From: Roseovarius sp. THAF9
Lineage (GTDB): Bacteria; Pseudomonadota; Alphaproteobacteria; Rhodobacterales; Rhodobacteraceae
DNA: 64,000 nt
Assembly: GCF_009363715.1 (NCBI RefSeq)
Contig: NZ_CP045404.1
Location: 3,502,001-3,566,000, forward strand
Direction: 5' to 3'
Shown here: in pieces, positions 11,284 to 20,316 of the stretch
How positions within the stretch are numbered: position 1 is the stretch's first letter
Layout: the number at the start of each line of letters is the position of its first letter
Notes under the pieces: model-generated
Database searches by the model: none
Seen by the model: the letters and a program-made list of their open reading frames with translations, nothing else
Told to the model about the DNA's origin: nothing
Position numbers and translations under genes: made by a program

Positions 11284-12051
11284 TCAAGCGGGAATTGCCG
11301 GAAGGTATCCCTCGAAGGTGATGTTTTGCGCCACGCGCCGTGCCTCTGCTTCCTCTTCCGGCGACCGGATCGTCCAGCACAGCACATCCGCGCCCTTGCC
11401 CTGCAATTCCGCAACCCGGGCCCGGCCCAGGTCCTGCGCCTGATGGCTGACAAAACACGCCCCCGCGCGCTCATAGTCCGGGATATCGCGCAATCGCTCC
11501 TGCACGTCAGCACGCAAAAGGGGCCAGTCGTCCACAGCATAATCGCAACTCACGATGCCGCGCACCACGTCGGGCGCAAGGTCGCGCATCGCTATCATCA
11601 TCTCGGGGTTGAACGACATCACCGCCACCGGCCCGGCATAGCCTCGCAGCGCCACTGCCGTCGCGGCCTCCAGTCGCCCGTCGGTCTGGCCCATCTGACC
11701 CTGCTGGTCCTTCAACTCGATCAAAAGCGGCACGCGCCCCGCCACCAGCTCCAGCACCTCCGGCAACGCCGGTATTCCCTCGTCCCCGCCCAGCAGCGAG
11801 ATTCGGCCCAGCTCCGCCGCGTCCCGCTGCTGCACCGGCCCGGCCTGCCCGGTCAGACGCCTGAGGTCATAGTCGTGAAACACCATGGCAGCGCCGTCGC
11901 GGCTGAGTTGCAGATCGATCTCGATGCCATAGCCATGGGCCATCGCCGCCGCGATCGCCGCGCGCGAATTTTCGGGCCGGCAGTCGCTCACATCATGCAA
12001 AGCCCGATGCGCCAGCGGCGCGCGCAGAAATTCCGGGTCCAGCCGGCTCAT
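11284..12051 (-). CDS. Glycerophosphodiester phosphodiesterase
   Basis: A 255-residue cytoplasmic enzyme (no signal peptide) that cleaves glycerophosphodiesters to glycerol-3-phosphate and an alcohol. It shows the GDPD motifs in order: LAHRALHDVSDCRPENS (residues 13-29, substrate and metal binding), EIDLQLSRDGAAMVFHDYDLRRLTG (43-67), and LLIELK. Length fits the UgpQ-type cytosolic group. It overlaps the upstream ridA gene by 4 bases, so translation is probably coupled. Confidence 0.93.
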   Translation of the reverse strand: MSRLDPEFLRAPLAHRALHDVSDCRPENSRAAIAAAMAHGYGIEIDLQLSRDGAAMVFHDYDLRRLTGQAGPVQQRDAAELGRISLLGGDEGIPALPEVLELVAGRVPLLIELKDQQGQMGQTDGRLEAATAVALRGYAGPVAVMSFNPEMMIAMRDLAPDVVRGIVSCDYAVDDWPLLRADVQERLRDIPDYERAGACFVSHQAQDLGRARVAELQGKGADVLCWTIRSPEEEAEARRVAQNITFEGYLPAIPA

Positions 12052-12509
12052 CCGATCTGAAACACGCCTTCGATCTCGACCGCCACGCCAAAGGGCAGCG
12101 CCGGCGACGACACGGCCGCGCGCGCGTGTTTGCCCGCGTCACCCAGCGCCTCGCCGATGAAATCCGACGCACCATTGATCACCTGCGGCTGCTCGGTAAA
12201 GTCCGGAGTCGAATTCACGAACCCGCCCAGCTTCACCACCCGCTTCAGCCGGTCTAGGTCACCGCCGCACGCCGCCTTGACCTGCGCCAGCAGGTTGATC
12301 GCACAAGCCTTCGCCGCCTCGGCGCCCGCGGCCACGTCCATGTCGTCGCCCAGCTTGCCGATCATCATCTCGTCGCCCAGCTTCGGCAACTGACCCGAAA
12401 CGTACAGTATGTCACCCACCTGCACATACGGCACGTAATTCGCCGCCGGTGCCGCTGCCTCGGGCAGCGTTACGCCCATCTCAGCCAGCTTGTCCTCGAA
12501 TTTCCCCAT
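12048..12509 (-). CDS. RidA family protein (enamine/imine deaminase, YjgF-like)
   Basis: A 153-residue RidA-family protein, probably a trimer that hydrolyses reactive enamine/imine intermediates from PLP enzymes. The C-terminal part has FVNSTPDFTEQPQVINGASD and the terminal HARAAVSSPALPFGVAVEIEGVF, in which the usual catalytic arginine position is kept as HARAAV. Length and sequence fit the RidA-like subgroup of about 150 residues rather than the canonical 128-residue RidA. ATG at 12509 follows GAGGAGGT. First gene of the proposed four-gene operon. Confidence 0.9.
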   Translation of the reverse strand: MGKFEDKLAEMGVTLPEAAAPAANYVPYVQVGDILYVSGQLPKLGDEMMIGKLGDDMDVAAGAEAAKACAINLLAQVKAACGGDLDRLKRVVKLGGFVNSTPDFTEQPQVINGASDFIGEALGDAGKHARAAVSSPALPFGVAVEIEGVFQIG

Positions 12510-12727
12510 GATCCCGACCTCCTCGGTTGCGTTGCCGCGAACGCTAGACGCTCGGCGCACCGATGCAACCGCAAAAACCGGCACGGGCTTTTTCTTGCGA
12601 AAAATACTCACGGTCCCGTCGTCCGCCACGCAGCCCCGCCCCCGGGACCTGCGCGTCACGCCCGCCACGCGCCCCGAGACGTCCCGAAGGGATGCCGAGA
12701 CACCCCTGCGCGCCGAAGGCGCTCCGC

Positions 12728-14035
12728 CTACTCGCGAAACGCCTTGGCGAAGTAATCCGTCAGCGGTTTCGTCAGGTATGCCAGCGGCGTGCGGTCGGCG
12801 GTGCGGATGAAGGTCTCGACCGGCATGCCGGGGATCAGCGTCACATCCTCCGGCAGACGCTCCCGCTGGCCTTCGCTCAGCGCGACCTCGGCCCGGTAAT
12901 AGCTTTGCTGCGTCGCATCGTCCTGAAACGAATCGGCCGATATCTGTACCACCTGCCCGATCAGCTCCGGCGTCGTCCGCTGGTCCAGCGCGGAAAACCG
13001 CAGCGTCACCTCCTGTCCCACGAACAGCTTGTCGATATCCGTGGGGTTCACCTGCGTGTTGATGATCAGCGGACGGTCTTGCGGCACCACGTAAAGGATC
13101 GGATCGGCCGGCCGGATAACCGACCGCAGCGCAAAGACCTGAAGCCCGTAAACCACCCCGCTCACCGGCGCGGTGATGTCCAGCCGGCTCATCTGTTCGA
13201 TCAGCGCACGCCGCTCCTCCAGCAATTCCAGCTCACTTAACTGTAAGTCGCGCAAACTGGTAATCGCCTCCTCCCGGCGCCGCGTGCCCAGTTTCAGGGT
13301 CTCGATATCGATCTCGGTGATCCGCCCCTCGGATTGCGCCACCTGTGCGGCCAGCTCGCCCAGCTGGCCCAGCATCCGCGATTTTTCACGTTGCAGCGCC
13401 AGCACCCGCGAAGCCTGCGCAAGCCCTTGGTCCAACAGCGATTTCTGGTCGGCCAGTTCCTTTTCTATCAGCTCCAGCTGCTCGTCCATCGCCGCTTGCT
13501 GCGCCTCGATCCCCTCGATCTGGTTGCGGATCTGCCCCCGCCGTTTCTCCAACTGGGAAATCTCGCTCGCCACGGTCTCGTTGCGCGCCGTGAAAAGCCG
13601 CCTCTGCCCGTCCAGCAGTTCGGCCACCTCCGCATTGCGCGCCGCCACGTCGCGCACCAGATCGGGAAAGACGATCTCATCCCGCTCGTCACGCTCGGCC
13701 TCCAGCCGTCCTCGCCGCGCCTGCAATTCGAAAAGCTGGTTTTCGGCAATCGCCAGCTTCGAGCGCAAGCCGGTGGCATCCAGCCGCAACAGCACCTGCC
13801 CGGCCTCCACCGTGTCGCCCTCGTCGACCTCGATCGCCGCGACCACACCGCCATCGGGGTGCTGCACCACCTGACGGTTCTGGTCGACCTCGATCTGCCC
13901 ACTGGCAATGACTGCACCCGAAATCTCGGTCACCGCGGCCCAGGTCCCGAAACCGCCCACCAGGATAAGCAGCCCGGTCACTCCCACGATCATCGGCGTG
14001 CGGACCGACCACGCGCTGCGCTTGTCGTCGCTCAT
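12728..14035 (-). CDS. Type I secretion membrane fusion protein, HlyD family (PrtE-like)
   Basis: A 435-residue periplasmic adaptor linking an ABC exporter to an outer-membrane channel. A single transmembrane segment lies at about 15-34. A lipoyl-like half (VVAAIEVDEGDTVEAGQVLLRLD) follows, then a long coiled coil from about 115 to 290 rich in Glu, Gln and Leu. The second beta-barrel half includes the family motif ALDQRTTPELIGQVVQISADS. It overlaps the upstream ABC gene by 4 bases. No TolC-type gene is adjacent. The RTX proteins at 56.6-61.8 kb are plausible cargo. Confidence 0.93.
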   Translation of the reverse strand: MSDDKRSAWSVRTPMIVGVTGLLILVGGFGTWAAVTEISGAVIASGQIEVDQNRQVVQHPDGGVVAAIEVDEGDTVEAGQVLLRLDATGLRSKLAIAENQLFELQARRGRLEAERDERDEIVFPDLVRDVAARNAEVAELLDGQRRLFTARNETVASEISQLEKRRGQIRNQIEGIEAQQAAMDEQLELIEKELADQKSLLDQGLAQASRVLALQREKSRMLGQLGELAAQVAQSEGRITEIDIETLKLGTRRREEAITSLRDLQLSELELLEERRALIEQMSRLDITAPVSGVVYGLQVFALRSVIRPADPILYVVPQDRPLIINTQVNPTDIDKLFVGQEVTLRFSALDQRTTPELIGQVVQISADSFQDDATQQSYYRAEVALSEGQRERLPEDVTLIPGMPVETFIRTADRTPLAYLTKPLTDYFAKAFRE

Positions 14036-15771
14036 CGAACCCCTCCCGGCTGGCCGCTGGCATTGATTTCCCCGGCGTTCTTCACCACGTCCTTCAGAAC
14101 CTCGTCCTTGGGCCCGAAGGCGCGCACCACGCCGTCTTCAAGCATCAGCAAATGGTCGCATTCCCGGATCGCCGCGGGCCGGTGCGCCATGATCAGCACC
14201 GATTTTCCTTCGGCCTTGAACTCCCGAATGGCGTGGTTCACCGCCTCGCTGCCCTCGTTGTCGAGGTTCGAGTTGGGCTCGTCCAGCACCACCAGCACAG
14301 GGTCGCCATACATCGCCCGCGCCAGCCCGATTCGCTGCATCTGGCCGCCCGACAGGCGCCCGCCCCCTGCGGTGACCCGCGTGTCATAGCCGTCGGGCAG
14401 CTTCAGGATCATGTCATGCGCATCGGCCTTCTTCGCCGCCTCCACGATCTTGGCCGGGTCCGGCTCTTCGGCCAGGCGCGAGATGTTCTCGGCGATGGTT
14501 CCCTCGAACAGCTGCACCCGCTGCGGCAGGTACCCGATATGCTCGCCCAGCACGCGCGGCTCGAACTGATCGATCGACGCGCCATCCAGCCGGATTCGCC
14601 CACCCGCCGGCCGCCACAGCCCGGTCAGCGCCCGCGCCAGCGTCGATTTGCCGGCGCCTGACGGACCGATCACGCCCACCGCCTGGCCTGGCTCTACAGT
14701 GAAACTGATGGTCTTCAGCGCCGCCTGCTGGTCGCCCGGCGGCACCACTGTGACCTGTTGCACCTGCAACAGCGCCTTGGGCTTGGGCAGCGGCGTGCGC
14801 TGCTGCTCGGGCGGCACCAGCGCCAGCAGCTCGGTCAGCGATTGCCAGCCCCGCAGGGCCCGTTGCACCAGCGCCCACTGCCCGACGGCCAGCTCGATCG
14901 GCGCCAGCGCCCGGCCCATCAGGATCGAGCCCGCGATCATCGCGCCCGGCGTCAGCTCGTTCTGCAACACAAGGTACGCCCCCAGGCCCAGCATCGCCGA
15001 TTGCAGGAACAGCCGGAACGTCTTGGTCGTGGTGGTGAACGTGCCAACCAAGTCCGAAGAATTGATCTGCGCGCGCAGCGATTCACCCCGTGCCTTCTGC
15101 CAGCGCGAGAATGCCTGGTCGCGCATTCCCATCGCCTGCACCATCTCCGATTCGTTGCGGATCTGGTTGGCCAGGTTTTCGGCGGCGGCCGAGCTCAGGG
15201 CCGACTTGGCCGCCGGTTGCTTGGTGACCTTCTGGTTGATCACGGTCACCATGATGATGATCCCGCCGCCCACCAGCGCCAGCGCGCCCAGCCACGGATG
15301 GAACAGCCAGATCCCGGCCAGGAAAACCGGCGTCCACGGCATGTCGAAGATGGCCATCAGCACCGGCGACGACAGCAACCGCTGCACCGCTTCCAGGTCG
15401 CGCATCCCGGTCTCGGACTGGTCGCCGGGGGCCAGCGCCGACTTGCGGATAACCGCATCGAACACCCGACGGTCCAGCCGCGACTGGAACCGCGCCGCGA
15501 CCCGGCCCATGATCCGCCCGCGGGCATAGTCCAGAAGGCCCATCATGCTGTAAAGGAATACCACCAGCACGCTCAGCGCGATTAGCGTCTCGACCGACCC
15601 GCTGCCCAGCACCCGGTCATAGACCTGCAACATGTAGATCGGCCCGGTCAGCATCAGCATGTTGACGAAAAAGCTGAAGATCCCAACGAACCAGTAAAGC
15701 CCGCGGCTCTCGCGGCGGGCAGCACGCAATTCCTCGCGGCCCGCATCAAGTCTTGCCTTGCTAAGTTGCAT
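14032..15771 (-). CDS. Type I secretion ABC transporter/permease (PrtD-like)
   Basis: A 579-residue fused permease-ATPase. The N-terminal half has about six hydrophobic segments beginning LYWFVGIFSFFVNMLML near residue 25. The ATPase half has Walker A GPSGAGKST near 366, the signature LSGGQMQRIGLARAM near 475, Walker B VLVVLDEPNSNLD, and the switch histidine in IMAHRP. There is no N-terminal C39 peptidase or C39-like domain, as expected for PrtD-type exporters of RTX proteases. Gene order ABC then HlyD with a 4-base overlap is the usual one. It is divergent from mlaA across 166 bases. Confidence 0.93.
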   Translation of the reverse strand: MQLSKARLDAGREELRAARRESRGLYWFVGIFSFFVNMLMLTGPIYMLQVYDRVLGSGSVETLIALSVLVVFLYSMMGLLDYARGRIMGRVAARFQSRLDRRVFDAVIRKSALAPGDQSETGMRDLEAVQRLLSSPVLMAIFDMPWTPVFLAGIWLFHPWLGALALVGGGIIIMVTVINQKVTKQPAAKSALSSAAAENLANQIRNESEMVQAMGMRDQAFSRWQKARGESLRAQINSSDLVGTFTTTTKTFRLFLQSAMLGLGAYLVLQNELTPGAMIAGSILMGRALAPIELAVGQWALVQRALRGWQSLTELLALVPPEQQRTPLPKPKALLQVQQVTVVPPGDQQAALKTISFTVEPGQAVGVIGPSGAGKSTLARALTGLWRPAGGRIRLDGASIDQFEPRVLGEHIGYLPQRVQLFEGTIAENISRLAEEPDPAKIVEAAKKADAHDMILKLPDGYDTRVTAGGGRLSGGQMQRIGLARAMYGDPVLVVLDEPNSNLDNEGSEAVNHAIREFKAEGKSVLIMAHRPAAIRECDHLLMLEDGVVRAFGPKDEVLKDVVKNAGEINASGQPGGVR

Positions 15772-15937
15772 CCCGTCTCTTTCGCGTGCCGCTACATCGT
15801 TGCTTGAACGATACCCAGTTCCGCCTTACTACCATTGTTACGGCTTCGCCACAGACCATCGCCGAAAAGATGGCACGCCTGTGTAAATTCAGCCGTTTGT
15901 TTATGTATGCCGCAATAGCTTAACCAAAGTCTGACCG

Positions 15938-16735
15938 TTGCCACATTTCTCGTCTTCCAGTCAACCAAAGCTGATCGCGGCTTGCCTTGCCCTTGTCGTG
16001 ACCCTCGCCGCAGCGGGTTGCACGCCAACCCCGGCGAACCACCCGGCCGACCAGCCCTTCGATCCTTACGAAGAGGAAAACCGCCGCACCCACGCCTTCA
16101 ACCGGGCGCTGGACAAAAATCTGGTGGGACCCGCGGGCAAGGGCTATTCCGGCTTCATTCCCGACGATGTCGAGAACATGGTCGGCCGCTTCGCCTTCAA
16201 CCTGTCGATACCCGGCGCGGTGGTGAACAACATCCTGCAAGGCAACATGAAAGGCGCGACCGAGGATACCTACCGCTTCCTCGTGAACACCACGATCGGA
16301 CTGGGCGGCCTGTTCGACACCGCGTCCGAACTCAACATGCCCCAGGCCACCGACGCCGATTTCGGCCAGACCCTCTATGTCTGGGGCGTACGCGAAGGCG
16401 CCTATGTCGAACTGCCCCTGCTCGGCCCCTCGACCGAGCGCGCGGCGGCGGGCAAGATCGTCGATCTCTTCACCAACCCGCTGACCTACGTGCTGGACGA
16501 ACCCGAGAACTACTATGGCACTGTCGCCTCTGGCGTCACGGGCTTGTCGGACCGTGGGCGTTATGCCGACACCATCGATTCCATTCTTTACGACAGCGCC
16601 GACAGTTACGCGCAGGCGCGGTCGCTCTATATTCAGAACAGGCGCTTCAAGCTCGGCGGTGGCTCGGGCGGGGCGTTCGAAGATCCGTATGATGCCGAAT
16701 TCGGCACGCCGCTGGAGGACCCCTACGATGAATGA
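15938..16735 (+). CDS. mlaA: MlaA (VacJ) family outer-membrane lipoprotein
   Basis: A 265-residue lipoprotein that removes misplaced phospholipids from the outer leaflet of the outer membrane. A lipobox AAGC places the lipidated cysteine at residue 28. The family core DPYEEENRRTHAFNRALDKNL and the later FGQTLYVWGV are clear. The start is a TTG at 15938; no in-frame ATG lies between it and the signal peptide, and the ribosome site is weak. It overlaps the mlaC gene by 8 bases. The membrane components MlaBDEF are not in the window. Confidence 0.92.
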   Translation: MPHFSSSSQPKLIAACLALVVTLAAAGCTPTPANHPADQPFDPYEEENRRTHAFNRALDKNLVGPAGKGYSGFIPDDVENMVGRFAFNLSIPGAVVNNILQGNMKGATEDTYRFLVNTTIGLGGLFDTASELNMPQATDADFGQTLYVWGVREGAYVELPLLGPSTERAAAGKIVDLFTNPLTYVLDEPENYYGTVASGVTGLSDRGRYADTIDSILYDSADSYAQARSLYIQNRRFKLGGGSGGAFEDPYDAEFGTPLEDPYDE

Positions 16736-17330
16736 CATTTCCAGACGTTTCCTGATCGGCGCCGGTGCGGCCGCCACGCTGCTGCCCGCAGCCGCAACCC
16801 CCGCCTTCGCCCTAACAGAAGCCCGCGCCCGCGGCCTCATCGACCAGGTCGTGTCTGATATCAATCGCGTGATCGCCTCGGGCAAGTCCACCGGCGCGAT
16901 GATCCGCGACTTCGAGCGCATCTTCGCCCGTTACGCCGACGTGAACATCATCGCCCGCTCCACGCTGGGCGCCGATTCGCGCCGCGCCTCCTCGCGCCAG
17001 ATGCGGGCCTTCACCTCCGCTTTCCAGGGTTATATCGCCCGCAAGTACGGCAAGCGGTTCCGCGAGTTCATCGGCGGCCAGATCACCGTGACCGGCGTGC
17101 GCCGGGTCAAGTCCTGGCACGAGGTCCGCTCGACGGTGAAGCTGCGCGGCAGGTCGCCCTTCACCGTGCTTTTCCTGGTGTCCGACCGCTCGGGCCGCGA
17201 CCTCTTTTTCGACATGGTGATCGAAGGCGTCAGCCTGCGGCTCAGCGAACGCACAGAGATCGGCGCGATGCTCGACCGCAACGGCGGCAATATCGACGCG
17301 CTCATCGCCGACGTGAAGCGCGCGGGCTGA
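16728..17330 (+). CDS. mlaC: MlaC-type phospholipid-binding periplasmic protein (Ttg2D family)
   Basis: A 200-residue periplasmic carrier that ferries phospholipids between MlaA and the inner-membrane Mla transporter. The N-terminus SRRFLIGAGAAATLLPAAATPAFA is a Tat-like signal with a twin arginine and Ala-x-Ala cleavage site. The mature protein has the family pattern FERIFARYADVNIIARSTLG and QMRAFTSAFQGYIARKYGKRF. ATG at 16728 lies inside the end of mlaA, so the two are cotranslated. Confidence 0.9.
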   Translation: MNDISRRFLIGAGAAATLLPAAATPAFALTEARARGLIDQVVSDINRVIASGKSTGAMIRDFERIFARYADVNIIARSTLGADSRRASSRQMRAFTSAFQGYIARKYGKRFREFIGGQITVTGVRRVKSWHEVRSTVKLRGRSPFTVLFLVSDRSGRDLFFDMVIEGVSLRLSERTEIGAMLDRNGGNIDALIADVKRAG

Positions 17331-17355
17331 TCCCGAAACAGGTCCGGCCGATCTG

Positions 17356-17394
17356 CCCCGCCGCCGCATAAGCTCCGGCGGTGGCGCGGGGTTT
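17356..17394. terminator. GC-rich hairpin between convergent mlaC and penicillin-binding protein genes
   Basis: CCGCCG (17361-17366) pairs with CGGCGG (17376-17381), and CCCCG (17356-17360) pairs with CGGGG (17387-17391) across a small bulge. TTT follows. It is a plausible terminator for mlaC, although the bulge makes it imperfect. Confidence 0.5.
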
Positions 17395-17410
17395 GTTGGT
17401 CTTTTCCGAG

Positions 17411-19603
17411 CTATCGCCCGCCGTCCGCCGGCCCCAACAACTCTTCCAGCATCCGGTTGATCGTGTTGCCCCGGTCCCGGTCCTGACGTTGCTGCGTCTG
17501 CGTGCGCGGCTGCTGCTGAACCTGCGGCTGCGGTTCGACCCGGATCATCGGTAGGTCGTTGACCGGCACACCCTCGTTCACCCGCACCATCGTCTCGCGC
17601 CAGATATCCGCCGGAAGCCCGCCGCCAGTCACGCCCTTGAGCGGCGTGTTGTCGTCATACCCCATCCACACCCCGGTCACGTAATCGGCGGTGAAGCCAA
17701 GGAACCACGCGTCGCGTGCCGCCTGCGTCGTGCCGGTCTTGCCCGCGGCCTGCCGATCGGGCAGCTTGGCGCGCGTGCCAGTGCCCGACTGCACCACCTC
17801 GTACATCATGCCCATCAGCTTCTGCGCCGCTTCCTGCTGGATCACACGCTCTCCAATGCCGCCCCCCTTGCGCATCAGCGGGTCGTCATCGCCCAGAAGC
17901 TTCAGTTCGACCAGACCGTAGGGCGTCACCGACGAACCGCCGTTCAGGATGCCCGCATAGGCCCCCGTCATCTCCAGCAGCGTGCTTTCCGAGGCGCCCA
18001 GCGCCAGCGCCGGGCCATCCGCCAGTTCGTTGTCGATGCCGAAATCGCTGGCGACCCGGCGCACCAGGTCGCGCCCCACGCTCTCCGACACCTTCACCGC
18101 CGGAATGTTGTAGGATTTGGCAAGCGCCGTGATCAGCGGCACGCGGCCATGAAACCTGTTGTCGTAATTGTCCGGGCACCATCGGCCGGATCCTGCGATG
18201 TCCAGGCAATAGGGCTCGTCCACCACCATCGAATTTGGCTCGTACCCCAACTCCAGCGCCGTCGCATAGACGAACGGCTTGAAGGCCGAGCCGGTCTGCC
18301 TCTTGGCCATCGTCGCCCGGTTGAACGCGCCGGTCACGCGTGACTTGCGCCCGCCAACCATCGCACGCACCGCGCCATCGGCGCTCATCACCACGATGGC
18401 GGCCTGCGCCTTGGACCCTTCACTAACCTTGTTCTCGAACACATGGGTCAGCGCCTCTTCGGCGGCGCGCTGCATCCGCTGGTCAAGCGTGGTCTGGATG
18501 ATGACATCCTCTGTCGTGTCGCGGGTGAACAGCTCCGGCCCGCTATCCATCACCCAGTCGGCGAAATAGCCGCCCGCCTGCGCCTCGGCGGCCTCCGACA
18601 GCGTGGCCGGGTTGTCCTGCGCCGCCTGCGTCTCGGCATCGGTCAGGTAGCCCTGCTCGTTCATCAGCCGCAGGACCGTCGCCGCCCGTGCCTGTGACCG
18701 TTCCAGGTTGGTCGTCGGCGCCAGCCGCGTCGGCGCGGTCAACAATCCCGCCAGCATCGCCGCCTGCGCCGCGTTCACCTCGCGCGCGCTGACCCCGAAA
18801 TAGCGTTGCGCCGCGCCCTCGACCCCAAAGGCACCGCCGCCGAAATAAGCCCGGTTGAGATAGATCGAAAGGATCTCGTTCTTGGAATACTTCGCCTCCA
18901 TCGCCATCGCATAGATCGCTTCCTTGGCCTTCCGGCTCAGCGATCCGCGGCGGCAATCCTGAACGTACTCCGCCTCGCTCTCCCACTCGGACTCGTCGTA
19001 TTCAACGCCAAGGCACAGCAGCTTCGCGGTTTGCTGCGTGATCGTCGACCCACCGTGACCGCTCAGCGGCCCGCGCCCCTCGCTCAGATTGATGCGGACG
19101 GCGCTCGCGATACCACGCGGGCTCAGGCCGAAATGCCGGTAGAACCGCTTGTCCTCGGTGGCCAGCACCGCGTTGCGCAACTCGGGGCTGACGGTGTCGG
19201 CTGTCACAACGCCGCCGAACTGGTCGCCGCGCCACGCGAACACGTCGCCCTCGCGGTCCAGCATGGTAACCGAGCCGCGCGCACGACCGTCCAGCAATGC
19301 GCGCACATCCGGCAACCCGGCATAGACATAGGCCACCGCCAGGGCCGTCACCAACAACACCACCGCGGTCACGCGCCACGTCACGACCCAGATCAGCCGC
19401 AAGACCCAGCGGAACAGCCGCTTGATCCACGCCACGGGGCCGCGCCCGCCACCCGAGCCGCCACCGCCCTTGCGCCGCGTGCGCGCGGTTTTCGCAGGCT
19501 TGCGCGCAGCCGTCTTGGCCCGGCCCTTCGCCGCTGTCTTCGCGGATTTGCCGTATCGCCTGTCTGCAACGAGTCGCGGCGTTTTTCGCCCCTGATTTCC
19601 CAT
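17411..19603 (-). CDS. Class A penicillin-binding protein (PBP1A-like, bifunctional)
   Basis: A 730-residue inner-membrane peptidoglycan synthase with glycosyltransferase and transpeptidase activities. A very basic Lys/Ala-rich cytoplasmic tail (1-65) precedes one transmembrane segment at about 70-95. The GT51 domain has VLATEDKRFYRHFG near 145-158 and GGSTITQQTAK near 187. The transpeptidase has the active serine in TGSAFKPF near 435, SYN near 497, and KTGTT near 620. It is about 100 residues shorter than E. coli PBP1A and lacks an OB insert I can recognise. It ends with a Gln/Arg-rich tail. Confidence 0.93.
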   Translation of the reverse strand: MGNQGRKTPRLVADRRYGKSAKTAAKGRAKTAARKPAKTARTRRKGGGGSGGGRGPVAWIKRLFRWVLRLIWVVTWRVTAVVLLVTALAVAYVYAGLPDVRALLDGRARGSVTMLDREGDVFAWRGDQFGGVVTADTVSPELRNAVLATEDKRFYRHFGLSPRGIASAVRINLSEGRGPLSGHGGSTITQQTAKLLCLGVEYDESEWESEAEYVQDCRRGSLSRKAKEAIYAMAMEAKYSKNEILSIYLNRAYFGGGAFGVEGAAQRYFGVSAREVNAAQAAMLAGLLTAPTRLAPTTNLERSQARAATVLRLMNEQGYLTDAETQAAQDNPATLSEAAEAQAGGYFADWVMDSGPELFTRDTTEDVIIQTTLDQRMQRAAEEALTHVFENKVSEGSKAQAAIVVMSADGAVRAMVGGRKSRVTGAFNRATMAKRQTGSAFKPFVYATALELGYEPNSMVVDEPYCLDIAGSGRWCPDNYDNRFHGRVPLITALAKSYNIPAVKVSESVGRDLVRRVASDFGIDNELADGPALALGASESTLLEMTGAYAGILNGGSSVTPYGLVELKLLGDDDPLMRKGGGIGERVIQQEAAQKLMGMMYEVVQSGTGTRAKLPDRQAAGKTGTTQAARDAWFLGFTADYVTGVWMGYDDNTPLKGVTGGGLPADIWRETMVRVNEGVPVNDLPMIRVEPQPQVQQQPRTQTQQRQDRDRGNTINRMLEELLGPADGGR

Positions 19604-19948
19604 GCCCTAACCTGCCCGGACCTCTGGTTTTGCGTTATTCTACAGGTCCTCATTCCGAAAGTAGACCCCCAAAAGCGTACGATTTCACCCGTTGCCGCCG
19701 TGTTTCTCATGCCCCGCCCGAGCTCCTCCCGGATCGCCGCTTACGCGTGAAAGACCCGAGGACTCTACGCGCCTCACCGACTCATATTTGCCTATTTATT
19801 AGTCATTTCAATTTTTTTGCGCATAATTTGTGCATATCTTAATGATTTCTGCCCGCTTCCCCAGCGCTCACCCTTCCAGCCCGGCACATCTCCGTCACTT
19901 TCTGCATCAGCGAAATAAACCTCGCCCAAGCAACCGAAAGGGACATCT
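19604..19948. other. Intergenic region between divergent PBP and glnK genes
   Basis: This 345-base segment should hold promoters for both genes. It contains an AT-rich block at about 19785-19850 with the NtrC-like dyad described separately. I saw no TGGCAC-N5-TTGC sigma-54 element and no convincing reading frame. Confidence 0.6.
19818..19834. promoter_or_regulatory. NtrC-like binding dyad upstream of glnK
   Basis: The 17-base sequence TGCGCATAATTTGTGCA has half-sites TGCGCA and TGTGCA spaced like the enteric NtrC consensus TGCACC-N5-GGTGCA. It lies 115 bases before the glnK GTG. Position and partner genes fit nitrogen control, but the inner bases depart from consensus. Confidence 0.45.
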
Positions 19949-20287
19949 GTGAAACTCATCATTGCAACCATCAAGCCGTTCAAGCTTGAAGATGTGCGCG
20001 AAGCGCTGACAGGGATCGGCGTGCGCGGCATGATGGTGACCGAGATCAAGGGCTTCGGCTCACAGTCCGGTCACACCGAGATCTACCGCGGCGCGGAATA
20101 CGCCGTGAACTTCGTACCCAAGATCAAGCTCGAGATCGCCGTTGCCGCCGGCATGGTCGACCAAGTGGTCGAGACCATCGCGACGACCGCGCGAACCGGC
20201 AAGATCGGCGACGGCAAGATCTTCGTGCTCGATATCGGGCAGGCCATGCGCGTGCGCACCGGCGAAACCAACGATGACGCGCTTTGA
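19949..20287 (+). CDS. glnK: Nitrogen regulatory protein P-II (GlnK)
   Basis: A 112-residue trimeric signal protein that senses 2-oxoglutarate, ATP/ADP and glutamine status and gates AmtB. The T-loop GHTEIYRGAEYAVNFVPK carries the uridylylation target Tyr51. The nucleotide-binding signatures KIGDGKIFV and RVRTGE are intact. The start is GTG at 19949, giving the canonical MKLIIATIKPFKL, with an AAAGGGA site upstream. It is called GlnK rather than GlnB because amtB follows after 29 bases, the widespread glnK-amtB arrangement. Confidence 0.96.
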   Translation: MKLIIATIKPFKLEDVREALTGIGVRGMMVTEIKGFGSQSGHTEIYRGAEYAVNFVPKIKLEIAVAAGMVDQVVETIATTARTGKIGDGKIFVLDIGQAMRVRTGETNDDAL

Positions 20288-20316
20288 AGACGCGCGAAAG
20301 AAGGGATAACATCACT

